NCBI RefSeq assembly: GCF_000685965.1
Contig: NZ_JMLE01000013.1
Coordinates: forward strand, 1-64,000
Reading direction: 5' to 3'
DNA from: Arthrobacter sp. UNC362MFTsu5.1
GTDB taxonomy: Bacteria; Actinomycetota; Actinomycetes; Actinomycetales; Micrococcaceae
DNA length: 64,000 nt
The notes beneath the pieces were generated by a model. The model ran no database searches and was not told the DNA's origin. It was given only the letters and a program-made list of their open reading frames with translations. Positions 55,639 to 64,000 of this stretch are shown in pieces (the first letter of the stretch is position 1; every line of letters begins with the position of its first letter). The translations under genes were made by a program, and so were the position numbers.

Positions 55639-56355
55639 GGAGGTATGAAAAAGAACGGTCCCGAAGCCAAGCTGCTCGTCGTCGATGATGAACCAAACAT
55701 CCGCGAGCTGCTCTCCACCTCCCTGAGGTTCGCAGGCTTCGAGGTCGTCTCGGCCGGCAACGGACGCGACGCCCTCGCCGCCGCCGAGCTCCACGCCCCC
55801 GACCTTGCGGTGCTCGACGTCATGCTCCCGGACATGGACGGCTTCACGGTGACCCGCCGGCTGCGCGCCTCAGGCAAGCACTTCCCCGTCCTGTTCCTCA
55901 CGGCCAAGGACGACACCGAGGACAAGGTCACCGGGCTCACCGTCGGCGGCGACGACTATGTCACCAAGCCCTTCAGCCTGGACGAGGTGGTGGCCCGGAT
56001 CCGCGCCGTGCTGCGGCGCACCCAGCCCCTGCTCGACGACGACGCCGTCATCCGCGTGGACGACCTCGAGCTCGACGACGACGCCCACGAGGTGCGCCGC
56101 GGCGGCACCGTCATTGAGCTCTCCCCCACGGAGTTCAAGCTCCTGCGCTACCTGATGCTGAACCCGAACCGGGTCCTCTCCAAGTCCCAGATCCTGGACC
56201 ACGTCTGGGAATACGACTTCAACGGAGACGCGTCCATCGTGGAGTCCTACATCTCCTACCTGCGGCGCAAAGTGGACATCGACCCCGATGCCCCGGCGCT
56301 CATCCAGACCAAGCGCGGTGTGGGCTACGTACTTCGGACAGCCGAAAAGCGCTGA
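55636..56355 (+). CDS. OmpR-family response regulator
   Basis: This 239-residue protein has a receiver domain (VVDDEPNIRELLST, phospho-Asp in VLDVMLPDMDG, TAKDD, Lys in VTKPFS) and a winged-helix DNA-binding domain (VIELSPTEFKLLRYLMLNPNRVLSK, RGVGYVLR). The ATG at 55636 has GGGAG at 5 bases; an ATG three codons later is possible. The sensor gene follows after 2 bases. The sequence resembles TrcR/TcrA-type regulators, but the target is unknown. Confidence 0.94.
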   Translation: MGGMKKNGPEAKLLVVDDEPNIRELLSTSLRFAGFEVVSAGNGRDALAAAELHAPDLAVLDVMLPDMDGFTVTRRLRASGKHFPVLFLTAKDDTEDKVTGLTVGGDDYVTKPFSLDEVVARIRAVLRRTQPLLDDDAVIRVDDLELDDDAHEVRRGGTVIELSPTEFKLLRYLMLNPNRVLSKSQILDHVWEYDFNGDASIVESYISYLRRKVDIDPDAPALIQTKRGVGYVLRTAEKR

Positions 56356-56357
56356 CC

Positions 56358-57869
56358 TTGCTGCACCGTTGGAAGTCCGCCTCGCTGCGTTCCCAGCTGG
56401 TGGCCATCATGATGGCGCTTATGCTGGTGGCCTTGGCCGTGACCGGTTCGGGAACACTAACCCTCCTGCACAGCTATCTGCAGGGCCAGGTGGACGACAA
56501 GCTCAAGGTCGCCGTCAATTCGGTCAAGCAGCAGCAGTCCTTCAACCAGCTGCTGCAACAGAATCCGAACATTCCCACCGACTACTCCCTCATGCTCCTG
56601 CGCCCGGACCAGGACCCGTTCCCGTTCGGCGGCAACAAGGACTCGCATCCGGACATCGAAAGCCTCTCCCCGGCCGAAGCCAACAAGCTCGACCTCGCCC
56701 CGTTCCAGGTCCGCGGCACCGACGGGCGGAACTGGCGCGTCGTGGCACTGCCTGTAGTTGACGGCAACCAGCGCAACGCCGTCGTCATCATCGGCCTGTC
56801 GCTGGCCCCGGTGGACTCGGTGGTGGAACACGCTTCACTGGTGGTGGTGGGAGTGGGCTTCCTGACCCTGGTGCTGGCCTTCTTCATTGCCACCTGGACA
56901 GTGTCCAGGTCCTTCCGTCCGCTGGCCCGCGTGGAAAGGACCGCCGCGGCCATCGCCGCCGGTGACCTTTCCCGCCGCGTCGATGTGGAGAATCCGGCCA
57001 CCGAAGTGGGCCGGCTGGGCGGCTCCCTGAACGCGATGCTCAGCCACATTGAATCCGCCTTCGCGGCCAGGCTCGCCTCGGAAGAGCGGATGCGCCGCTT
57101 TGCCGCCGACGCTTCCCATGAACTCCGCACTCCCCTGGTGACGATCCGGGGGTTCTCCGAGCTCTACCGCCAGGGCGCCCTGACCAAGGACGAGGACGTG
57201 GCCATGGCCATGGGCCGGATTGAGAGCGAGGCCAAACGGATGGGCTCCATGGTGGAGGACCTTCTGCTCCTCGCCCGGCTGGACGAGCAGCGCCCCCTGC
57301 AGCAGAAGCCCGTGGATCTGCTGCTTCTCGCCAACGACGCCGTGGTGGACACCCAGGCCAGCGACCGGGACCGGACGATTTCACTGACAGGCCTCGACGG
57401 CGGACCGCCCTCCCCCGCGCCGATGCTGGGCGATGAGGCCAAGCTGCGCCAGGTGGTGGGCAACCTGATGGGAAACGCCCTGCGCTACACCCCGGCCGGG
57501 ACGCCCATCGAGCTCGCCGTCGGAGTGCGCACCGGCGAGGCGGGCCAACTGTTTTCCGTCATCGAGGTGCGCGACCACGGCGCCGGGATCCCGGAGGACG
57601 AAGCGTCACGGATCTTTGAGCGCTTCTACCGGGCGGACACCTCCCGGACCCGGGAAACGGGCGGCAGCGGCCTCGGCCTGGCCATCGTTGCTGCCATCGT
57701 GGGCTCACACTCGGGGTCCGTCCGCATGGTCCCCACGGACGGCGGCGGCGCCACGATGGTGGTCAGCCTGCCGTTCCGGGACGAGGCAGCCGAGTATTTA
57801 GGCAGTAAGAACGACGGCTCAGGCAGTAGGAACGACGGCGGCGAAGCCGGCGAAGTTGTCCACATATAG
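56358..57869 (+). CDS. Sensor histidine kinase
   Basis: This 503-residue kinase has two membrane helices (about 12-35 and 157-180), an extracellular sensor loop between them, a HAMP domain, the HisKA box ASHELRTPL and an HATPase domain (NALRYTPAGTPIEL, DHGAGIPEDE, RTRETGGSGLGLAIV). It starts at TTG 56358. The C-terminus carries a doubled GSxNDG motif and an acidic end. It is paired with the preceding response regulator. Confidence 0.93.
   Translation: MLHRWKSASLRSQLVAIMMALMLVALAVTGSGTLTLLHSYLQGQVDDKLKVAVNSVKQQQSFNQLLQQNPNIPTDYSLMLLRPDQDPFPFGGNKDSHPDIESLSPAEANKLDLAPFQVRGTDGRNWRVVALPVVDGNQRNAVVIIGLSLAPVDSVVEHASLVVVGVGFLTLVLAFFIATWTVSRSFRPLARVERTAAAIAAGDLSRRVDVENPATEVGRLGGSLNAMLSHIESAFAARLASEERMRRFAADASHELRTPLVTIRGFSELYRQGALTKDEDVAMAMGRIESEAKRMGSMVEDLLLLARLDEQRPLQQKPVDLLLLANDAVVDTQASDRDRTISLTGLDGGPPSPAPMLGDEAKLRQVVGNLMGNALRYTPAGTPIELAVGVRTGEAGQLFSVIEVRDHGAGIPEDEASRIFERFYRADTSRTRETGGSGLGLAIVAAIVGSHSGSVRMVPTDGGGATMVVSLPFRDEAAEYLGSKNDGSGSRNDGGEAGEVVHI
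57801..57842. repeat. 21-bp tandem duplication in the kinase 3' end
   Basis: Two 21-base units (57801-57821, 57822-57842) begin GGCAGTARGAACGACGGC and differ at three positions near the unit middles and ends. They encode GSKNDGS and GSRNDGG. Confidence 0.8.
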
Positions 57870-57985
57870 GCAGCGGATGTGGCGCGGCTTTCCGCCCGTT
57901 TCCTAGGCTCGACGTAGCGGTCCGAACACCCCGGTCCGTCCGCAGGCTTGACCCGGCTTGCGAACAGCGTCGAAGGGCAATCACC

Positions 57986-58273
57986 ATGAGCATCATCTCC
58001 GTAGATACCGAACTGCTCCAGCTCAAATCAGCCAACGTGAAGGCCACGGTTGACCGCATCAGCGCGGACGTCCAGGCCATGAAGCGGGGGCTGGATGAGC
58101 TGCAGGGCACCTGGCGCGGATCGGCGGCCACCAACTTCCAGGCGCTGATCACCGAGTGGACCATTACGCAGGGCAAAGTGGAGGCTTCGCTCGCCTCGAT
58201 CAATATGGCCCTGACGTCAGCGGCCGCCACTTACGCCCAGGCAGAGCAGGGCAATACGCAGCGGTTCAGCTGA
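57986..58273 (+). CDS. WXG100 family protein (EsxA/B-like)
   Basis: This 95-residue helical hairpin protein has the W43-x-G45 turn in TWRGSA between two long helices. Such proteins are secreted as dimers by ESX/type VII systems. The length and the charged N-terminal helix are standard. No EccC, EccB or other secretion gene is in the window. A C-terminal YxxxE-like motif is seen weakly as YAQAEQG. Confidence 0.92.
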   Translation: MSIISVDTELLQLKSANVKATVDRISADVQAMKRGLDELQGTWRGSAATNFQALITEWTITQGKVEASLASINMALTSAAATYAQAEQGNTQRFS

Positions 58274-58296
58274 TTCACAGGCTCAGCTGAAGCGGG

Positions 58297-59271
58297 CTAA
58301 GCCTCCGGGGTTCCCTGGTGGAAGCGCAGGCGCCACTGGGTGCCGTCCAGCACCCAGAGCGAACTGCGCAGCGACGATCCCGACCGGTCCTTGCTTCGGT
58401 ACGTCAGCAGGACCGCCTGCGGTCCCACCCGGTCGGCGCCAATGATCTCCAGTTCGGCGGCAGTGCCCGGGCTCTCCTCGAGGGCCATCATCATGGCATC
58501 GCGTGTCCAGAACCGGCCCGAGCTGCCGATTTCCGTAAACTCCGGATGCAGCAGCACGCCGGTGCGCCCGATGTCGGCGCGGGTGTCGGGGCTGAGCAGT
58601 TCCCGTTCCAGTGCCTCAACGACGGCTTCGGGAGCTGCGTCCGGCCCCGGCTGCGCGAAGGGGTCCGTCTCCAGCTCACTGAATAGGTCCGGCTCGGTGA
58701 AAAGGTCCGGCTGGTTGCGGCTTCCGGCCAGGGTGAGGGATTCCTGGCGCTGCGGCACCCGGGGCGCGGCCTGTGTGGAGGCGCCTCCCTCGGGGACAAT
58801 GCCGGCACGGACAAAACCCGGTCCCGACCGTACTGCAATGCCCTGCTGATAGGAGGTTGCCGCAGCCCGCGCCCGGTCGTCGGCGGCCTCGTTGAGATCG
58901 TGCCCGGCGTGGCCCCGGACCCATTCGAAGCGGTACTTGCGTCCAGTCAGCGCCTGGTCGATTTCCCGCAGGATCTCCACGTTCAGGACCGGCTTGCCGT
59001 CAGCCTTCCGCCAGCCCTTGCGCTTCCAGCCGGGCATCCACTTGGTGACCGAGTTGATGACGTATTGGCTGTCGCAAAGAATATGCAGCTCCTCCTCGGG
59101 GAGGTGCGCGGTGCAACGGAAAAGATCCAGGACGGCCATCAGCTCGCCCTGGTTATTCGTGCCGTGCGGCCAGCCGCCTGCCCGCCAGCAGTCGTCGTTC
59201 ACATACCAGGCCCATCCGGCCGGGCCGGGATTTCCTAAAGCCGAACCGTCGGCTGCTGCAGTAATCGTCAC
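58297..59271 (-). CDS. RNase HI fused to an NTF2-like (DUF4440/SnoaL-type) domain
   Basis: This 324-residue protein has an RNase HI domain in residues 1-140 with all four acidic residues: Asp8 (ADGSALGNPG), Glu43 (NNQGELMA), Asp67 (CDSQYV) and Asp131 (NEAADDRA), at nearly the E. coli spacing. It should cut the RNA strand of RNA:DNA hybrids. A flexible linker leads to residues 220-324, an NTF2-like domain (LLHPEFTEIGSSGRFWTRD, WVLDGTQWRLRFHQGTP). The GTG at 59271 is chosen; the frame extends upstream but lies beyond the conserved start. Confidence 0.88.
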   Translation of the reverse strand: MTITAAADGSALGNPGPAGWAWYVNDDCWRAGGWPHGTNNQGELMAVLDLFRCTAHLPEEELHILCDSQYVINSVTKWMPGWKRKGWRKADGKPVLNVEILREIDQALTGRKYRFEWVRGHAGHDLNEAADDRARAAATSYQQGIAVRSGPGFVRAGIVPEGGASTQAAPRVPQRQESLTLAGSRNQPDLFTEPDLFSELETDPFAQPGPDAAPEAVVEALERELLSPDTRADIGRTGVLLHPEFTEIGSSGRFWTRDAMMMALEESPGTAAELEIIGADRVGPQAVLLTYRSKDRSGSSLRSSLWVLDGTQWRLRFHQGTPEA

Positions 59272-59377
59272 CGCACTATCCTGCCAGACCTGCCCGACAT
59301 TGTGGCTTTCGGTGATGCACGGCCACGGCGGACGGTGGCTGCACCAGTGTCCGTGCGAATGTCCTTCCGAACGCAAA

Positions 59378-59410
59378 AGTGCGGCCCCCTCGCAATGAGG
59401 GGGCCGCACT
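59378..59410 (-). terminator. Strong terminator after groEL
   Basis: Fourteen-base arms (59378-59391 and 59397-59410) pair perfectly around GCAAT, and TTTT follows on the minus strand. Confidence 0.92.
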
Positions 59411-59437
59411 CAGGTGCGCTTTGCGCGGTTGGGCAGG

Positions 59438-61108
<1,671 letters not shown>

Positions 61109-61246
61109 TCACTGCGGTGCCCGCGACGGACGACCCTTCACCGGCGGCCTCTGTATGCCGCACGGATGGGATCTCACCCCAGCAAGGTATTTCTTTCGCT
61201 CCTTGTCCTTCCCGCTCTCCGCGGCCGGCCGGAACCGGGCGTGGAA

Positions 61247-61273
61247 TTAGCAGTCAGTCCGTGGGAGTGCTAA
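61247..61273. promoter_or_regulatory. CIRCE element 1 (HrcA operator)
   Basis: TTAGCAGTC-N9-GAGTGCTAA matches the CIRCE consensus TTAGCACTC-N9-GAGTGCTAA with one mismatch. It lies 180 bases upstream of the groEL start. Confidence 0.88.
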
Positions 61274-61281
61274 GTCAATAA

Positions 61282-61308
61282 TTAGCACTCCCCCGGGGAG
61301 AGTGCAAG
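61282..61308. promoter_or_regulatory. CIRCE element 2 (HrcA operator)
   Basis: TTAGCACTC-N9-GAGTGCAAG matches the CIRCE consensus with two mismatches in the right arm. It lies 8 bases from element 1, and the facing inner arms are themselves perfect complements. Confidence 0.85.
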
Positions 61309-61359
61309 CAGGCATTGCGCGGAAAGGCCCTGCCGCAGCCCCGGCTACGCTAGGAGCGA

Positions 61360-62655
61360 TCAGCCGCCGGCACGGGCGGCGGTTTCGCTTCCGCTCATCC
61401 TGGCCCTGTTATCTGCGGCATAGGTGAACACCATGTAGTTGGCGCTGGTGACGTCCCCGGTGGAATCGAAGCCGATCTGCCCTGACTCGCCGTCGTAATC
61501 CGCAGGCTTACCGGCCTTGAGGGCGTCGGCACAGTCCTTGTAGCTCCTGCACGGTTCAGCCGTGCCCGCGCCTTGCGGTCCGGAGACTGCGGTCAGCTTG
61601 GCAGCGATGGAGGAGCCGGCGTCGTCCTGCGCCGCGACGGCCGCGATGGCGGCCAGGTTAACGGCGTCGTACGTTTCCGCGGCGAACGTCATGTCCTTAA
61701 GGCCGGGATCAACCGCCACCAGTTCGCCCTGGAAATGGGCCGAGGGGAAGACGCCCGGCAGAATTCCGCGGGCACCCTCAAGGGCCTTGGATCCCAGCGC
61801 GGAGCCGTACTGGTTGACGGCGCCGTCACTGAGGATCAGCTTGCTGCCCGCCAGGCCCGCGTTGTTGAGTTCCGCTATGGCGCCCTGGGCGCCGGCGCGG
61901 GCAACGACAATGACGGCGTCCGGGCCGGCGGCCTTCGCGGCTGCGGCCGCCTGCTGTGCCTGGCCGGCTGTGAATCCGGCCTCGGCCACCGTGCCTACGC
62001 CTGCTGCCTTGGCCGCGGCGGCCACGGCCACAGAGACGTCCTTGCCGTACAGGCTGTCCTCGTGAAGGACCGCTACGGTCCGGGCGCCGCTGTCCTTGGC
62101 CAGCTTGACCAGCACTGGCGCCTGGGCCACGTCGGCTGCCGACGTGCGGAAGTAGTACCCGCCACTCTTATACCGTGTGAGGCCGTGCGCGGCGTTCGCC
62201 GGAGAAATGATGGCCACTTTGGCCCGCGACAGGACATCTATTGCCCCCGGGGCGCGGCTCGAGTCAGTGGGACCGATGACCACGTCAGCCTTGGCCGCCA
62301 CGAGTTCCTTGGCCTGTGACGCGGTGTCTTCGCTGATTTTCTCGGGCAGGAGCTCCACCGGCCGCCCCTTGTGGCCGCCCGCGGCGTTAATCTCCTGGAC
62401 CGCGAGTTTTGCGGCGGCAAGCTGGGAGGCGTTCAGGAAGGATTGTTTTCCGGTGTTGTCCAGGATGATGCCTATGCGCAGTGTGCCGTCGCCATTGGCG
62501 TCGACCGAATCAACCCGCACGTTGCCGCTCTGGCCGGAGCAGCCGGCCAGGACCAGCGCCGTGGCTGCGCCAAGGACCGCCGCCGACAACAACCGTGGCC
62601 GCACCCGGGCGGAGCGGGCAGGAGCGCCTGGGCCGTGCACTGCCGCGAACAGCAT
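61360..62655 (-). CDS. ABC transporter substrate-binding lipoprotein, branched-chain amino acid type
   Basis: This 431-residue exported receptor has a lipobox LVLAGC (Cys39) and a type I periplasmic fold of the LivJ family (RIGIILDNTGKQSF, VIGPTDSSRAPGAIDV, VAVLHEDSLYGKD). It probably binds an amino acid or similar solute. No permease or ATPase genes are adjacent. Its ATG overlaps the stop of the cold-shock gene (TGATG) and no ribosome site is clear, so translation may be coupled. The start could lie a few codons downstream. Confidence 0.88.
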   Translation of the reverse strand: MLFAAVHGPGAPARSARVRPRLLSAAVLGAATALVLAGCSGQSGNVRVDSVDANGDGTLRIGIILDNTGKQSFLNASQLAAAKLAVQEINAAGGHKGRPVELLPEKISEDTASQAKELVAAKADVVIGPTDSSRAPGAIDVLSRAKVAIISPANAAHGLTRYKSGGYYFRTSAADVAQAPVLVKLAKDSGARTVAVLHEDSLYGKDVSVAVAAAAKAAGVGTVAEAGFTAGQAQQAAAAAKAAGPDAVIVVARAGAQGAIAELNNAGLAGSKLILSDGAVNQYGSALGSKALEGARGILPGVFPSAHFQGELVAVDPGLKDMTFAAETYDAVNLAAIAAVAAQDDAGSSIAAKLTAVSGPQGAGTAEPCRSYKDCADALKAGKPADYDGESGQIGFDSTGDVTSANYMVFTYAADNRARMSGSETAARAGG

Positions 62656-62858
62656 CAGGCCGGCCGGACGTTCTCTGCCTGGGGACCCTTCTCACCTTCG
62701 CCGACTTCGAACTGCACCCGCTGCCCTTCATCCAGGGCACGGTAGCCCTCACCCTCGATGGCCGACCAGTGGACGAAGACATCGTCTCCGGAGTCGTCGA
62801 CAGTGATGAAGCCGTAGCCTTTTTCGGCGTTGAACCATTTGACGGTTCCCAATGCCAT
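62655..62858 (-). CDS. Cold-shock protein, CspA family
   Basis: This 67-residue single-domain nucleic-acid chaperone has both RNP motifs (KGYGFI and DVFVHWSAI). The ATG at 62858 gives [17 protein letters not shown], the family start; the frame extends upstream but is not conserved. It is followed directly by a binding-protein gene whose start overlaps its stop. It probably responds to cold or growth change. Confidence 0.95.
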   Translation of the reverse strand: MALGTVKWFNAEKGYGFITVDDSGDDVFVHWSAIEGEGYRALDEGQRVQFEVGEGEKGPQAENVRPA

Positions 62859-63023
62859 GGTGCCCACTTTCGGTTGCTTCTGTTCGGCCCACGTCACTGT
62901 GCGCCATCGGTACGGTCCGCATCCAAATGCGGCGTCCGGAATCACTTTAGCCACTGCCGTTTGCCGGAGGCAGGACCCTGTCCTGCGAGCCCCTAATAGT
63001 TATTCAGGCGTAACCGAAATTCC

Positions 63024-63674
63024 CTACTGGAAACCGGGCCCGAGGACCACGACCACGGGTATCTGGAACTCGGCGGAGTCCACCAGCGAGGTGATGTTCA
63101 GGAGCTCGCCGAGCGCTTCGGCGTTCGCTTTTTGCCCAGCCCCGCTGTAGTAGATCACCGACGACTGCTGCGGCATTCCGCCCCAGTTGCCCACCGGGCC
63201 CAAAGCCCATCCGTCCCCGGCCACGGTGGCGCTTACGCGGCCGGCCAGGCCGGCCGTGGTGGTCCCGTTGTAGACGGCCACGGCCTGGGTCTTGTCAACA
63301 GCCTGCGCGTTGGCGGAGGGTTCAGCGGAGGGAGTGCCGCTGTTCGCGAGCGCTTCAGTGGTAGAGGGCGTCGCACTTGGCTCTGCGCTGGGCGCAGCAC
63401 TCGGGGATCCGGCGCCCTGGGTGGCCTCGGCGGACGGTGAGGCGGAGGGGCTTTGCTGGGCGGACCCTGCCGCCAGCAGCGGGGTGCCGGTGGGAACGAA
63501 CCCCAGCTTGGGCAGGAAAAGGAAGGCAACCAGGCCGATGGCGAGCGCCACAACGCCGACCGCCAGGATGGGTCCCAGCCGGCGCCGGGGGGCATCGGCG
63601 GCGACCCGGTGGACACCCTGTCGTGAAGAGGCCTCCGGGACCCTGTCGAATTCATCCCGAGCGTATTTGGTCAT
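63024..63674 (-). CDS. LytR C-terminal domain protein
   Basis: This 216-residue protein has a basic cytoplasmic N-terminus, one membrane helix (about 34-56), a Ser/Ala/Pro-rich linker (about 65-125) and an extracellular LytR_C domain (VAVYNGTTTAGLAGRVSATV). It lacks the LytR-CpsA-Psr catalytic domain that usually precedes LytR_C, so it may bind cell-wall polymers rather than transfer them. It lies next to DUF3263 at the right edge. Confidence 0.9.
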   Translation of the reverse strand: MTKYARDEFDRVPEASSRQGVHRVAADAPRRRLGPILAVGVVALAIGLVAFLFLPKLGFVPTGTPLLAAGSAQQSPSASPSAEATQGAGSPSAAPSAEPSATPSTTEALANSGTPSAEPSANAQAVDKTQAVAVYNGTTTAGLAGRVSATVAGDGWALGPVGNWGGMPQQSSVIYYSGAGQKANAEALGELLNITSLVDSAEFQIPVVVVLGPGFQ

Positions 63675-63722
63675 GGTAAAACGATGTCCTTGGTGGTTTT
63701 GCTGATTGCCCAGCCCCGACTG

Positions 63723-63998
63723 TTAGGCGTCAGAGCCCAAACGGCGCGCCGTGCGTGCCCGTTGGCGTGACGTACGTAGTCTACGCAATCTCTTCACGAG
63801 CATGGGGTCGTGGGCCAGGGCGTCCTCGGTATCAATCAGCGTGTTGAGGATCTGGTAGTAGTGGGTGGCCGAGAGGTCGAACAGCTCACGAATGGCCTGT
63901 TCTTTGGCCCCTGCGTACTTCCACCACTGCCGCTCGAGGGCCAGCATTTGCTGGTCCCGCTCACTCAGCCCGGAGCCCTGCTGCGGAGCGGGCACCAA
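63723..63998 (-). CDS. DUF3263 domain protein (5' end possibly beyond the window)
   Basis: This 91-residue actinobacterial helical protein has the conserved core LSERDQQMLALERQWWKYAGAKEQAIRELF and a basic C-terminus (VKRLRRLRTSRQRARTARRL). The first visible start is TTG at 63998 or GTG at 63995; the true start may lie past 64000. The basic tail and helical core suggest DNA binding. It precedes the LytR_C gene on the same strand. Confidence 0.88.
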   Translation of the reverse strand: MVPAPQQGSGLSERDQQMLALERQWWKYAGAKEQAIRELFDLSATHYYQILNTLIDTEDALAHDPMLVKRLRRLRTSRQRARTARRLGSDA

Positions 63999-64000
63999 GC

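Overview
The window reads as chromosomal DNA of a high-GC actinobacterium of the Micrococcaceae, most likely Arthrobacter or Pseudarthrobacter. The evidence is frequent GTG/TTG starts, strong Shine-Dalgarno sites, ATGA-type gene overlaps, a single groEL under CIRCE elements, bacterial XPB with its helicase-associated partner, actinobacterial DUF proteins (DUF3027, DUF3263, DUF6314, DUF6457) and actinobacterial-type c-di-AMP riboswitches. The genus is inferred from protein character, not from a marker gene. No phage, insertion sequence or CRISPR array was seen.

Positions 1-16573 form a myo-inositol region. A FrcA/FrcC/FrcB-like ABC transporter (1-2961, cut by the left edge) is followed by an unrelated block: an aldo/keto reductase and a drug-type MFS exporter, divergent from a MarR regulator. 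An eight-gene minus-strand operon then runs from iolC (start 15929) through a Cgl0159-type aldolase, iolD, iolA, iolE, a Gfo/Idh dehydrogenase (iolG-like) and an IolH/I-like TIM barrel to an IolT-like MFS importer (end 6010). A tautomerase lies upstream. A shared motif, TGTCCTGACA, marks the promoters of the ABC transporter, the iolC operon and the tautomerase, which suggests one IolR-type regulon. No iolB or iolR gene is visible.

Positions 16600-33817 hold housekeeping and small modules: an ArsR regulator with two tandem SRPBCC proteins, sucCD, a lipoprotein, a glycosyltransferase, pcrA, an inositol-monophosphatase-family enzyme, two membrane proteins, tRNA-Arg(CCT) abutting a DUF6314 gene, a NUDIX hydrolase, an ABC exporter overlapping an ABC-F protein, and an unusual pair of a duplicated-HTH protein and an MAB_1171c-like membrane protein.

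Positions 34035-41249 carry a GH38 alpha-mannosidase, a molybdenum-cofactor block (fdhD, moeA, DUF6457, mobA) and an HNH endonuclease. Positions 41472-44620 carry three secreted cell-wall hydrolases (two NlpC/P60-type, one M23); two are preceded by c-di-AMP (ydaO-type) riboswitches. A DtxR-family regulator, serC, DUF3027, a long cold-shock protein and the XPB pair follow (44625-52508).

Positions 52583-64000 contain an FHA protein with a small partner, a phosphotransferase divergent from a MarR regulator, an OmpR-type two-component system whose ribosome site lies in a hairpin, an orphan WXG100 protein, an RNase HI fused to an NTF2-like domain, groEL with two tandem CIRCE operators, an amino-acid-type binding lipoprotein behind a cold-shock gene, a LytR_C protein and DUF3263 at the right edge.
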